Part shown: positions 1 through 10,989 of the stretch, piece after piece
Numbering within the stretch: position 1 is the stretch's first letter
Layout: each line of letters starts with the position of its first letter
NCBI GenBank assembly: GCA_022478985.1
Contig: JAKSZP010010635.1
Location: forward strand, 1-64,000
Direction of reading: 5' to 3'
DNA from: Massospora cicadina
Taxonomy: Eukaryota > Entomophthoromycota > Entomophthoromycetes > Entomophthorales > Entomophthoraceae
DNA: 64,000 bases
The notes under the pieces: model-generated
Told to the model about the DNA's origin: nothing
The model's input: only the letters and a program-made list of their open reading frames with translations
The model's database searches: none
Translations under genes and position numbers: made by a program

Positions 1-180
1 GTGTGTCAACATTCCACTGGGGCGTTCTTCCCTGGCGAATTGGGAGAGCTTCAGGCCTTTTGTGCTGGCCACTTTCGCCCAACTGGTGTTGTTGCGGACA
101 TATTTGCTCATATTCCTGGTTGATTGTCAATCTCAGAGAAATTGCATAGAATCATGTTACTAAAAGTGATAGTAACAGGA
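1..180. other. unassigned sequence at left edge
   Basis: G1 similarity to the post-integrase part of G2 stops at about 180. The remaining bases show no reading frame or repeat that I can identify. They may be a G1 3' region that differs from G2, or another inserted element cut by the window edge. Confidence 0.3.
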
Positions 181-189
181 AAAAAAGCA

Positions 190-1480
190 AGTATTATTAT
201 TTTTTTTCATTGATCCAATGCTTTAGATACTTAGCATGGACTCAATTTACAACTCTTTCATCCAAGAGATCCTTGATGAAATAAGCATCAGTTGCCATCT
301 TGGCAAATACGTTTGAACATACCTGACCACAATGCATATAATTTGTTTCTTCGTCCAAAACTATGCATATTGCAATAGGCAATTCTTTCCCCTATGCAAT
401 ATTCTTCTAATACTGGTCAATTCTTGTCATCCGTCAATTTCGCTCATACCCTTTTCTTCAAGGTTGTATAAAATGCTTGCAATTGCATATTGATCAGGAT
501 ACTCATCAGTAAGTTCAAGTATTGCCCAGTACTCATCCCCAACGTAGGTTCCACCACTGAATATAAAATTGGTGGCAACTCAGCCTTTCTTCCATATAAT
601 AATTCAAACGGCGTCTTCCCCATCACCATATGTTGACTAATGTTGTAGGCAAACGTCACTGAACCTAGGTATGTTCCCCACGCGGAATTTCTCACTATGG
701 CTAGCTTCCTTAGCATTTCAGCCAGTGTCCCATTGATCCATTCTATAAGTCCGTTTGTCTCCAGCTGGTATGGTACTGACATGACTCCTCAAATCCCCAT
801 TCTTCATTTAATCTCAGGACACATGAGATGTGAAGTTGGCTCTATTGTCGCTCAACAGGACTTGCAAACATCCATGCCAGTATACCACTTGATCCAGGAT
901 GAATTTTGAAGTACTGGTAGCATTTACTCTGGTTAAGGCCTTCATCTCAACCCATCTCGTCAGATGGTCGATGCAACTATGATGTACTTGACTCCCCCTG
1001 AGCTCCTCATCAGCAGTCCCATCACATTGATGGACACCGTGTGCCAGAAGAATCCAGGGAGGACCAGTCAGTATCCAGTTGTATCCTTGTGTGGTTTGTG
1101 CAGCTGGCACTCCATGCAACAAGCCAGATGATCCGCGACATTGTAGTTATTTGATTCCCAGTAATAATACTGGCGAATATGGTCGGTTGTTTTCCTCAGG
1201 CATCCATGCCTGACAACCTTTGTGAGCTGCTTGTACTATCGCTGCACTTTCTGACAGTTTTGGGAATAATAGCCCCTTCCTGTAGATTTTCTTGAATAGT
1301 TGTCCATCCATAGTCTCAGTGTTTTCCATTGCTTTTTGAAGCGCATCTTGGATTTCTTGGGCTCGTCCCTGATTCTTCCTTCAACCATTCACTGGAATAG
1401 CTCATCCGCCTGCAGGTATGCCAACTGGACCATTGGCAACCGCGATAAACCATCTCAATTCTGATGAGAAGCCCCCAATC
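190..1480 (-). pseudogene. G1 integrase (pol 3' end), decayed
   Basis: The minus-strand translation gives a retroviral-type integrase in several frames. At about 1150-1330 is the region of the N-terminal zinc-binding domain (AHKGCQAWMPEE). At 814-1122 is the core, with CIDHLTRWVEMKAL followed by VLLSDNRANFTSH carrying a catalytic Asp. At 444-782 is PYQLETNGLIEWINGTL, whose Glu fits the last residue of the D,D-35-E triad. The following segment (to about 190) matches the integrase C-terminal part of G2. The protein would insert the element cDNA. Stops and frame changes separate the pieces. No chromodomain is recognisable. Confidence 0.8.
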
Positions 1481-1910
1481 AGTGGACTATCTCATAATTG
1501 TAATCCTGAAGCTTAAGTTCCCATTGGGCCATTCATCCTTCCAGTTCTCTTAGAATGTGCAGCCAATGCAGCAAAGAGTGATCTATCACCACCTAAAAAT
1601 TGCGTTCTGTGGACATACATCCGAAAAAAGCTTGCCTGCATATGACTGCAAGGCATTCCCGCTCAGTTATGGTGTAGTTCCTCTCAGTGGCTGAGAATGT
1701 CCGGCTCACATATGCCACATATGTTCATCCCCAAGTTTGTCTACTTGGCTCAGTATGGCGCCAATCGCCATCAATGAAGCATTGGTTTGTATGATAAACT
1801 CCCAATTGAAATTCAAATATTTCATAATTCGCGAATCTATCAAATACCGGTGTAACTCATCAAAAGGAGTTTTGGGCCTCTTCATTCCATAAGAATCTTT
1901 TTTCAGATCC

Positions 1911-1927
1911 TTTAATAAATGGAATAA
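1911..1927. repeat. SINE target-site duplication, left copy
   Basis: The sequence tttaataaatggaataa is repeated exactly at 2230-2246. G2 at about 18568-18586 holds the single, uninterrupted version of this site on the other strand, with small differences. Confidence 0.9.
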
Positions 1928-2229
1928 AAGGGAGGATACCCCAGTGGTAGAGTATGGACCCTCTACCACTGCCTCCTGAGTTCGATCCCAGTAATGGACT
2001 TTGGGTAGGGGACGATTTTGACTGTGTTGGTTTTGTGCACCAATGCCTCGAACTGAGATAGCGAATAGCAAAGGCGGTCCATGGAGTTCCTGGCCTATCA
2101 TATGCCGCGCATCGAGGTTTTCTGGGTTTTATCCTCCTTTCCCATTTTCTTCACTTCCCTAATTGGTGCGGTACCATCCCCAGGTTGGCCCACCTTGAAT
2201 AAAAAACTAAATTTAAATTTAAATTTAAA
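1928..2229 (+). mobile_element. tRNA-derived SINE with LINE-like 3' tail
   Basis: A 302-bp insertion lies in the G1 RNase H region, between perfect 17-bp direct repeats. Its head is tRNA-like: an A-box-like stretch at 1936-1954 (ATACCCCAGTGGTAGAGTA) and a B box at 1978-1989 (GAGTTCGATCCC), with spacing like that in a tRNA gene. A body of about 170 bp with no tRNA or coding similarity follows. The 3' end (about 2168-2203) reads CCATCCCCAGGTTGGCCCAC then CTTGAATAAA, very close to the 3' ends of the LINEs in this window. It finishes in a short repeat of the unit aaattt. This is the architecture of a pol III-transcribed SINE mobilised by a LINE. It encodes no protein. Confidence 0.88.
1936..1989 (+). 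promoter_or_regulatory. internal RNA polymerase III promoter (A and B boxes) of the SINE
   Basis: The A box lies in 1936-1954 (CCAGTGGTAGAG core, as in tRNA D-arms) and the B box is GAGTTCGATCCC at 1978-1989. This is the usual type 2 pol III arrangement. Activity cannot be judged from sequence alone. Confidence 0.75.
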
Positions 2230-2246
2230 TTTAATAAATGGAATAA
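2230..2246. repeat. SINE target-site duplication, right copy
   Basis: Exact 17-bp repeat of 1911-1927. Confidence 0.9.
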
Positions 2247-3330
2247 TGGCTTGGCTATTTGGGCGAAGTCCCAAATAAATCTTCTATAGTATCTGAGCAT
2301 CCCAAGGAATACTTGGATGTCTCAGACACTCTTTGGTACAGCCATAAGATCTATAGCTGCTATCTTCTGGGTTTGCGGCTGCAATCCTCTTGAGTTGATT
2401 ATGAATCCTAGGTATTCCAACTCTTTCTTGAAGAAGTGGAACTTCCTTGGCTTAATCTTCAGGTTAGCCGCGGACAGTCACCTAAATACTTCTTCCAAGT
2501 GGTGCAAGTAATCAGTAAACGTCCTACTGAACACGTTGATATCATCCAAATACCAGGACGCATGACAACTTCAAGTTGCTTAGAATTGTATCCATGGCCC
2601 TCTGAAACGTTGCAGGCGCATTGCAAAGACCCTGGGGCATCCTCTTCAGTTGATATAGCCCCTACACGGTAAAAATCGTGCATTTTTTCTTGGTCCTTCT
2701 TTGGCAAGTCAATCTTCCAATATCCTGAGATTAGATCTATTGCAGAGAAATACTTCGCTTCTCTTAAATGATCCAGTGCATTGTTGATCCTTGGTAGGGG
2801 ATACAAATCCTTCTTAAAGCTTTTGTTCAGCCTATGGTAGTCAATCACCACCCGGTTCAATCCATCTTTCTTCTTTATGATCAAAATTGGGCTTTCCCAG
2901 GGACCTGATGACGGAACTAAAAGACCATGCTTTACTAGTTTGCTGATTTCATCCTCCACTACCATTTTGGTGGCTTTTGATCATTGGATCAGTCTCATCC
3001 TTATTGGTAAATTTTCCCCAGTGTTTACCTTGTGAATTACATCTCAATTGCATCCCAAATCGTGATCATCCTGAGCGAATATTTCCCAATATCTCTCGAA
3101 TAATTTGAGCACCTCCTCCCTCTGCCCTTCTGGCAGATCTGCGGGCTGCTCTCAATTAACAAAAAGGTTGATGCTTTCAGCTACCCCAGCTGGGTTTCCA
3201 TCTTGTCAAGAGACCCAAAATTGTGGAATCTTCAATTCAGCCATCAGGATCAGATGAATAAACACAATGATCTGATTCCTCTTGATTTTCATCGGTTTTT
3301 ACTCAAATTCGCCAGGAGAACTCAATTTTC

Positions 3331-3348
3331 TTCATGGCCCAGCATTAA
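3331..3348. repeat. LINE-a target-site duplication, left copy
   Basis: ttcatggcccagcattaa, repeated exactly at 8611-8628. G1 pol similarity stops here and resumes after the second copy. Confidence 0.93.
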
Positions 3349-3360
3349 ATTTTCTTTCTC

Positions 3361-3429
3361 GTTGCAATCACTTTTGCAACCTATTCAATTCAAGACTGAA
3401 TCTATTTTGATAATCTCACAGAGGAGATT
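3361..3429 (+). promoter_or_regulatory. LINE-a 5' UTR hairpins
   Basis: Two perfect inverted repeats lie just inside the 5' end: gttgcaa/ttgcaac (3361-3367 with 3374-3380) and aatctc/gagatt (3412-3417 with 3424-3429), each with a 6-nt loop. Both recur in LINE-c (38972-38991, 39023-39040), and the second recurs in LINE-d (57687-57704). They could act in RNA packaging, translation or promoter function; this is inferred from conservation only. Confidence 0.6.
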
Positions 3430-3440
3430 AGTCTTCGCCC

Positions 3441-4879
3441 ATGTCAGGGAGCAGTTGGGCAAGCAAGGTAAGAGGAGCAGGTGGAAGGCCGGCGGCCTCC
3501 AACGTTCAAAAATGCCCCAGAGAATCTGGCGGAATAGACCAAAATCTTAAAAAACTGGCAGTCACAATTTCCCCAGAGATACTCGCGTGGCAAGCACGAT
3601 GCAACCAGTACATCAACACGCCACACTCCCAGCCACTTTCGTCGGTGGAATTTGGAGTCCATGTGTATCTGGACATCCAAAAACGGCCTTATGGGAAAAA
3701 TTTTGTGAAGATGTACACAAAGTTTTCCTGACCGCGGTGTACGTTGCACCTCACTCCATGTCATGCGGTTGGCTGGACCTAGGTTTCAAAAGCAAAAAAG
3801 CAGCAGATGAGGCTGCAGCAGTGCACATAGTGGTTGACCTCCCTGAAGGGCAATGGGTCATCAAAACCAAATGCACCAGATGGACAAAATCAAACCAAAT
3901 TTTCCTCACATTTTACTTTTGCCTACTACAGTAAAACATGACATTTTGGAACAACACCTGAAAGATAGTCTCGCCATATATGGCGAAATACAATCTTTCA
4001 AAATGCAACGCTTCACACTGATGCCACACCTGGCACCGGCAAAGCTATCGCAGTTCTGACCCCAACTGAGGAGATTGCGAAGGACCTAACCCAGATCCCG
4101 CACTCCACTTTTATTGATATCGCAGGGCATACCACCCACCCATTCTGGGTGACTGTGGACAGCGCGCCCCCCATTTGCACCCACTGTGATGCGTTTGGCC
4201 ATAAGGCGCACGCATGCCCCATCAAGGAGGGTGTCACATTCCTAGAGCACCCTTTGGCAGCCATGGCCAACGGAGAGGCGCACTACGAACCAACTGCAAG
4301 CACCAAGGAGGCTTTCCCGTGGGGAGCACAAGGCTGCTACCTATTGGTAAAGCCTATCTCCCCGCAGGAGCAGAAGAAGGCCAAGCAGGCCCATAGGGCC
4401 ACGGCCAAGGAAGCGGCCAAGGCCACCACCGCTATCCCACACTCACAACGCCAGGAGGACATGGAGATCTTCGCAGCAGAAGCAACTTGGGAATCCATCA
4501 TCCAATCAGATTGGGAAGCCCATGCCGAGCGGGCCACTCAATCTGAGGATCCAATGGAAGATTTGATCTCACCCAATCGTTGCACCCAAGCTCCAGTTGA
4601 AACCGACTTGGGATCTATCCCAACTGAAAACTTTTTCTTGACCTGCTCGATGGTGCACCAAACTCACCCACACCGCAATAAATTTGTCCAACGTCAGGAA
4701 AACAAAATTGAAGGCCAAAGCCAACGCGACTCTTTCAGCAAAAATCAACAAAAACTCTGATAGCATTGCTGCTAACACCCGCGCTGCTGTGAAAGCCTGT
4801 GGGGACATAGAAGAGGTTGGTGGGCCTGGGGGCACACCCCCTCACACCTAAGGTGCGATGGGGGAAACCTTCACTCTAG
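3441..4879 (+). pseudogene. LINE-a ORF1: RRM-like and zinc-knuckle RNA-binding protein
   Basis: The start is the first ATG after the 5' UTR (MSGSSWASKVRGAGG), shared with LINE-d. The product would coat LINE RNA as part of the RNP. An RRM-like region lies at about 3640-4010 (GWLDLGFKSKKAADEAAA, then ILEQHLKDSLAIYGEI). A CCHC knuckle at about 4176-4220 reads ICTHCDAFGHKAHACP. An Ala/Lys-rich stretch follows, then a variable tail ending RWGKPSL. The terminal TAG (4877-4879) lies 22 nt inside ORF2. At least three frame changes break the reading frame, including one next to the end compared with LINE-c. Confidence 0.82.
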
Positions 4880-7800
4880 GGATGTTGAATATCGCCAGAC
4901 TCAAGGCCTCCCCATCCTGGGCTAGGAAACTGAGTTTTTTACAACACAATTTACGCGTGGATATCCTGGCCATCCAGGAGTCCCACTGTCCACGAGGTTC
5001 TGAGGAAGCTTGGAAAACAATGCTCCTCCCATCCCTATCCTTTTGGTCAAAGCACTGTGGGGTGCTAATTCAGAAAAATAATTTTTTTTAAACTCACATC
5101 CTCAGAAACATCTCTAAATGGCCGAGTGCTCATCGTCACCTTCTCATGGGCTGATGTAGCGCATGCAATTGTCAACATCTATGCCCCAAACGGTGCACAC
5201 AAGCGTCAGGAATTTTTCTCATTGGTCAAATCCCTTCCGCTACCCCCTGATTCTTTCCTACTTGGCGACATGAACTATTGGCTAACCTCACCAACGGACT
5301 GGTGGCCTCCCTAACCCCACACCCCACAGGGTCATGTAAAACTACGCGTTCTAAAGGCCACCCTTGGGTTAATGGATGCGCTGCTGTGACATGACCCACT
5401 GCTCAAAACATGACGCGTCCCCACGTCCACAATGGCAATTAAGGTCCATGACCTGCATTGACCTTATTCTAATGTCGGCGAAATTCCAGCCCCACATCTC
5501 CCACATCAAAACAACGAAAATGGAATTCTCCGACCACTGACTGATATTGATAACCTACCACCTACCTGTCACAGTTGCAAAGGCTCCACATTGGTGCAAA
5601 ATCCGCCCCCCGAGCTCGTGTTGCCAGGATTTTCCATGTGGGTGGAAGAGGCAACTTTGGCAAAATTGTTTGTTGCACCATTTTGCACAGACTCCATTTC
5701 CACATGGGCAACTTTCAAAGAGGACACCATCCGCCACTCTCACCATCTCTCCTCCAGATGCTCATGAGCCACATCAGCAGTTATCCTGCGCGCTCAGGCA
5801 GAATTGGCACACTTGGAGTACAACATTCCAGCTACAGGATACAGCCCTGCATGGGGCCAGAAGTGGAAGGAGGCAGCTGCCCACCTCAACGCACTCAAAA
5901 GGCAAACAAACATCAGGTTTGTGTTCAATACAGGGCCGCACGCATCATAAAAGGTGACAAGTGCACCGCATATTTCTTTAAAAATTTTTTGCACCATGCC
6001 AGAGCATGGCCTGCACACAGGTGCGAAGATTGGATAATTCCATTGAGGACACACTGGTCAAAGTGGCAATCGAAATGCAAAAATATTACTCTGAGTTATA
6101 CTGAGCTGAACCAATTCAGCGAGGCCGAAGTGGCGGGATTTCTCAACCGAGCTCATATCCACACCATTTTCTAATACCCAGAAATAATGAATTTAATTAC
6201 TCCAAACGAATTATGGACAGCCATTCGCGGTGCGCCAAACCAAAAATGCCCAGGCACAGATGGTATTCCATATGATTTCTACAAAAAATATTTCAAATAT
6301 ATATCCCCATTGCTGCTCGCCTCACTTAACCAAAGCCTGTTGGAAACGCGCCTCCTACCAGAAGGACATGAGGCCTTTACTGTCACACTCTTCAAGAAAG
6401 GGATAAGCTACACTTCGCCAACTGGCGCCCCATTTCTCTAACAAACACAGACACCAAAATTTTAACAAAAATCATGGCTAACTGTTTAGGGACTGTAGCA
6501 TCTGCCACCATCTCCCCAGAACAATTTGGTTTTATCCCCAGAAGGTCAATTTGGGATAACGTGCACTCCGTGGCTAATGCATGTCAGTCCACAGCCTCTG
6601 GGGCACTGGTATTCCTGGACCATCAAAAGGCCTATGATAGAGTAAACTGGGAATACCTAAGGGCCTGCCTCCATCAATTCCGCCTACCCCCACTTCATCA
6701 ACTGGATGATGCTGCTCACGGAATCTGCAACAATGGCAGTGCATGGTCCAGGCTTCCTAACGGAAGTAGTCCACCCTCAAAGGGGCTTGTGACAAGGGGA
6801 CCCCCTCAGCCCACTCTTATACAACTTCAGCCTTGACCCACTACTGCGAGAGTGAATGCCCAACTCACTGGGGTCCATGTGCTAGGCCAAACCCCAGTCA
6901 AGATGATGGCATTTGCAGATGACTGCGTGGTGGGGTGTCTAATAACAAAGATGCATGCGCGCTTGAAGCCCTCATTTAGGAATTTTCCCGGGTAAGCAAC
7001 GTGGCACTGAACGCCTCCAAAACCAAAAATCATCCTCCTTGGTTGGTTTCAGAACTGCTGGGCCCCAGCAATTAGTTCCCAACCTGGCCCATCTGCTCGC
7101 CCACGTACACGCCTTACTAACTCAACACACACCGCTCCACTGGTGCTCCCCTTCGTGCCACGTCCTACCATAGGACTGGTGCGCCATCTGGGCGTGTGGA
7201 TGGAGGCAGGCGGATACGCGTCAGTAGTAATGGAGTGCCGTATACTGGACAACGTGACAAAGCGAATCGCCTCTCTCAGAGCCCACCCTACTACCCTTAC
7301 TGGCAGGGTTGTTCTAGCCAACTCTATGCTCCTATCCAAAGTCTGGTTCGGAGCCCACGCCATCCCCTTCTCCCCAAGCTTCTTCAATTCCCTGTATGCC
7401 TTGCTGCAAGGATGGCTTTGGTCAGGCCGCCCTCCACCAGTACGGCTAGAGGTCATGTTTGGCCCTCATCATCAAGGTGGCATGGGCCTGCTTGACTTCA
7501 AAGCCCATGCTGCCAAGATCCTGGGCACCTGGATCGCGGCCGTCACCGCTCCTACACTACCATCCCACCACTGGTCCCGCGCAGCCTGCTACAACTTCTC
7601 CTGAGCCTTGGGCCTCAACAATCCATTGAACCCCCACTCCCTGATGAAATACCTCGCATCACACACATTGGCCACAGGTCCTCACGGGACTAAAACCCAC
7701 TAAAAACGAATCCTACTCTCCATGTGAAGCGCAGAGTGGAGAATTCGTATTAGCGGACATACAGCCTGAAGAGGCTGCCCCTCTCCTCAGTTCACACAAG

Positions 7801-8367
7801 AGGTACAGGGGCTACCCATCCAAGATGGCGTGATCCCCATTCGGCCCCATGTCCTATCCAGGGTGGACTACCTGGACATGATGGACATCCCTTATTCCAC
7901 TGAGACCCAAAAGACTATCTGGAAATATGTTCACCATCCTCTGTTGCAGCCTCAAATCCGCTCCCATGCGTGGCGCTGCCTGAGGCGGGTGTATTGTACA
8001 GCTGAGCGCTCTAACACTTTAAACTCATCCTGTGTCATATGGCCAGTATGGAACGCTGTTCCACCGCCTGGAGAAGTGCCCCACCTCTAAACTGATATGG
8101 CGCGAAGATCAACGTCTGCTTAGCCAGAATCAAACGCATCCCTTCAGTCTGTCAAGAGATATGTTTGCTCTATCAATGGCCTCCTCCCTTCCACCCTCCC
8201 TCCGTGCTCTGGTGGTTGCAATCGCCATGTGGACCATCCACACGATCGTCTTAGATGCCATCGCAGGCTCCACCGCCACCCTCCCAGAAGCTGTCCACAG
8301 ATTCCAGTCTCATTTGGTGGACCACTTTCAAGCATGGATGTTTGGATACCTCCCACCACGTCGCTGA
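4858..8367 (+). pseudogene. LINE-a ORF2: APE endonuclease and reverse transcriptase
   Basis: About 1170 codons, the usual size for an L1-like ORF2. The endonuclease begins at the ATG at 4858: TLGMLNIARLKASP, DILAIQESHCPRGSEEAW (QE motif), LLGDMNYWL (GDMN motif), and a degenerate FSDH at about 5527-5540. RT blocks follow: NTDTKILTKIMANCLGTV, EQFGFIPRRSIWDNVHSV, ALVFLDHQKAYDRVNWEYL and the catalytic FADDC at about 6910-6925. The C-terminal region has a weak Cys/His motif near 8030-8090 and ends FQAWMFGYLPPRR. The protein nicks DNA and primes reverse transcription at the target. Several stops and frameshifts make it inactive. Confidence 0.88.
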
Positions 8368-8610
8368 CAGCTGGTCTCCTCCTGGTTCCCAGTCTGGTTC
8401 ATCAAATCAGACCCCTTCCTCCACACGTGCTCAATAGTGGCTACGGCCCCTTCACACGTTCCCTCCCCCTCCCCATAAGTGGTGTTCCCGCTGGCAACAA
8501 GAGATAGCATCGCTTCTCCGGGGTGCCTCCCCTGGTACTAAGTTTGTCTTCCCTGAGTCATATTTGGAAGTGTCCATCCCATGGTCAGCCTTCCCCGCAA
8601 TAAATTTAAA
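8368..8610 (+). other. LINE-a 3' UTR and 3' tail
   Basis: A non-coding 3' end. The last 35 nt include CCATCCCATGGTCAGCC followed by AATAAATTTAAA, the tail shared with LINE-b, -c, -d, the half-LINEs and the SINE. AATAAA lies about 12 nt from the end and may serve as a poly(A) signal or as part of the RT recognition site. Confidence 0.75.
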
Positions 8611-8628
8611 TTCATGGCCCAGCATTAA
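8611..8628. repeat. LINE-a target-site duplication, right copy
   Basis: Exact repeat of 3331-3348; G1 pol resumes after it. Confidence 0.93.
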
Positions 8629-9500
8629 CACCCAGGAGCCACACATGTCTCCACTCTGGACTTCATCCTCGGGCTTCTGACCTCTCCATACATCAGCTTC
8701 AGAATCTCCAAAGTCAACCCTGTGTTGACTATTATCTGCGATCTGGCTAGTATGGTCTCTCTCTTTCTTGATCCTTAGTTGAATTCCTCAGTTTTCTAGG
8801 ATTTCCGCCGGCATTTTGCATCGCTTCCTACCAACTAATTGGTATTGAATTGGGACAATTCTCTCATTGTATCTCAGATTAATGAAGTTGTTTCTCCAAT
8901 TCAATGGAGCTTCACCATCCTTCTGGTATACCGATGGTAACGTCTGACCCAGGATGGTCAACATATTATCCTCAAAGTTACAATTAACTCTGTACTTCCG
9001 TAGAAACTCTGTTCCAATCAAGATGTCATATTTTTAGTTTGCTAAAACTATTGCTGGCGCAGATACCACTAATGACTTAAATCATAGTGGCAGCACACTA
9101 TATGCTCCACAGGAAATGGTAATGTTCAGCCCAGCTGTCCTATATTCTCTCTTATGCTCCAAGTCCATCAAGATCTTCATTCTCTTTACCAGCTTGGTCA
9201 AGATAATTTTGATGGGCGCTCCATTGTTGACAATCGCCCTCACCCTCACTTGACTTAATTGTAGATCTATATATGTACACTCAGAGTATTGTAATAAATA
9301 TTTACTGAGTGAATGGCAGCGTTATTAGCAAAACCTAGGGTGTGAATAATTTGCGCTAATAATTCAGGAAACAATTCCTTTATCATGCCAAGAGGGATAG
9401 ACAGATTGGCCTCATCTAAATGGATGTCTGATAACTCTTAAGGATCCTTGGCGATTATAATCTTCTCCACCGGTTGTCAGGCGCATGGCCGGGCAACTTA
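8629..9500 (-). pseudogene. G1 protease region of pol, decayed
   Basis: The minus-strand reading at about 9240-9215 gives AIVNNGAP, the position of the retropepsin D-S/T-G active site but with Asn in place of Asp. Downstream, 9021-8788 reads MIGTEFLRKYRVNCNFEDN and LTILGQTLPSVYQKDGEAP, the C-terminal half of the protease as in G2 17050-17260. The protein would process Gag-Pol. The lost Asp and internal stops make it inactive. About 8630-8780 leads into the RT and is poorly conserved. Confidence 0.72.
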
Positions 9501-10960
9501 CTGGATTATCTCAGGGTTGATTCACTTTTCCCTAGCTCTGGTCACAGCATTTACATCCATATTGACCATTTGGTATAGCTGATCCTGCTCGGCATCTACA
9601 AACAGATCACTAATATTGATTTCTTCATTCCTGATAATGGGAGGAACAGGTTTCTCTGCCACTATAGACTGTTACTTGTCTAAGCAGTGGTCCTTTTTCC
9701 CTTTCCCGTGAAACTGTTGTCTCTTTGGCCTGTACCACGTTAATCTGATCCTTTGGCTTTTACAGTTTACAGCAAAATGTCCTTTCCCAACACTGATAAC
9801 AGACCTTCTCTTTCTTGCTTGATCATCTGAATTCTTTGGGCTTACATTCTGGCACAGTTCTATTAGTAGCCTCCTTTGCTCCTTCGCTTCCCTTTGAGGG
9901 ATTCAGATTTTGTACCAGATTGGACTTGAAGCTTCTATTTGGGGCATTGAATGTCGCTCCCAAAATCTTTAGGCTTTCTACCATTTGTGAGGTAGTTATC
10001 TCCATCGCAAACACGGAAGACATCAGCAATGCAAATGCGATAGGGCCAAAGGGCCGCTTGCAAAGCGATTCTAGCATCAAAGTCCTTCAATACAACTGCT
10101 CCAGCCAGGATCTGCGCCTCCTGGTAAAATTGCTCCGCAAAGCTAGCAAGAGACTTGTATTTATGGAACTGGATTCTCATAAATTCTTGCTTGCATTTTG
10201 ACATGCGTGTCAGACTACCACTCTCCTTCATGATGGCTGCCTTTGCCTCAGCATATGACCAGCTGTCCCCCTAGGCGAGGTAACACTAAGCTTTGACAGT
10301 CAGTGTCCAGGCAATTCATGACCGTCAATGCCTTTTGATGATCTCCATAAACATTAATGGTCATGTCAAACAGTCAGAAAACCTCTGGGGCGTTATCCCA
10401 ATGGAATGTTGGCAATTTTGGCGTTGCCCTAAATTCCTCTGAGTCATTTATGGCTAGTTCTCTTGGTTCAGCTACTCAACTTGCTTGCGGAGTGACTTTG
10501 GTTGTTATCTCCAAAATGGCATTAAAAGCTGGCAGCATGTTCCTTGGGGTTCTCAACTTCCAAAGTATAGCGCGAGGACTTCTCTCTTTGGCATCGCTTG
10601 CCATATTGGACTCACAAGCACATCTGTGAGCTTTAAGTTCTTCCACTTTTTTTAATTAATTTCTCAATATTTACACTGAACTTTCTTAAACAAATGTGAT
10701 CCACTTTTCACTCCATTTTCAGGCATAGGACTTCTCAAATGAGGTCCCTTCTTCTTTCTTCTTTAACAAGTTTACTTTGATGAATAACTCGATCCAATTG
10801 TTGGCTACATTTTCTACTCCTTCCTCCACCTTAGCAACTCATTCTCCCAAGGCCGCAAACTCCCAATGGTCCGCTGAGTTTGAGGCATTCTGATTTACAG
10901 TGAAGATCTTGGTCCACAGTTTCTGTACTTCTTCCTTGTATAACATTATAAGAGTTTTTA
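9500..10960 (-). pseudogene. G1 gag, decayed
   Basis: On the minus strand the capsid-like region appears at 10231-9935 (FMRIQFHKYKSLASFAEQFY, then ILAGAVVLKDFDARIALQAA), matching G2 gag at about 15900-16050. A broken CCHC knuckle lies near 9800-9750 (KEKVCYQC, then GHFAVNCK after a frameshift). The N-terminal part (10960-10650) is Lys/Glu-rich and probably coiled, as in G2. Several stops are present. Gag would form the virus-like particle that packages the element RNA. Confidence 0.75.
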
Positions 10961-10968
10961 CTCAACTA

Positions 10969-10986
10969 CCCCTGTAGTGAGCACCA
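10969..10986 (-). other. G1 primer-binding site
   Basis: On the minus strand TGGTGCTCACTACAGGGG begins 3 nt from the LTR end, with the same spacing as in G2 (15101-15118). It starts with TGG, complementary to the CCA end of a tRNA. The implied tRNA 3' end is CCTGTAGTGAGCACCA. I cannot name the tRNA. Confidence 0.82.
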
Positions 10987-10989
10987 ACT

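Larger units (their letters stand above)
1480..3330 (-). pseudogene. G1 reverse transcriptase and RNase H, decayed
   Basis: On the minus strand, 2965-2700 reads as the start of a gypsy RT: ISKLVKHGLLVPSSGPWESP, then KKDGLNRVVIDYHRLN, then LPRINNALDHLREAKYFSAI. The fingers and palm continue to about 2460, including a degenerate region where the YxDD box should lie. RNase H follows at about 2100-1480: a stretch at 1860-1780 reads NFNWEFIIQTNASLMAIGAI, in which the family TDAS motif has become TNAS (Asp to Asn). The SINE at 1928-2229 splits the RT/RNase H connection. Similarity to G2 17853-19050 is clear throughout. Confidence 0.82.
3349..8610 (+). mobile_element. full-length LINE (LINE-a), plus strand, inserted in G1 pol
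   Basis: A 5.26-kb non-LTR retrotransposon bounded by an exact 18-bp target duplication. It has a roughly 90-nt 5' UTR with two hairpins, ORF1 (RRM-like plus CCHC), ORF2 (APE endonuclease, RT, C-terminal Cys/His motif) and a roughly 240-nt 3' UTR ending in AATAAATTTAAA with no long poly(A). LINE-c and LINE-d are close relatives with the same ends, which confirms that this copy is full length. The G+C content is visibly higher than in the surrounding gypsy DNA. Both ORFs carry stops and frameshifts. Confidence 0.95.
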
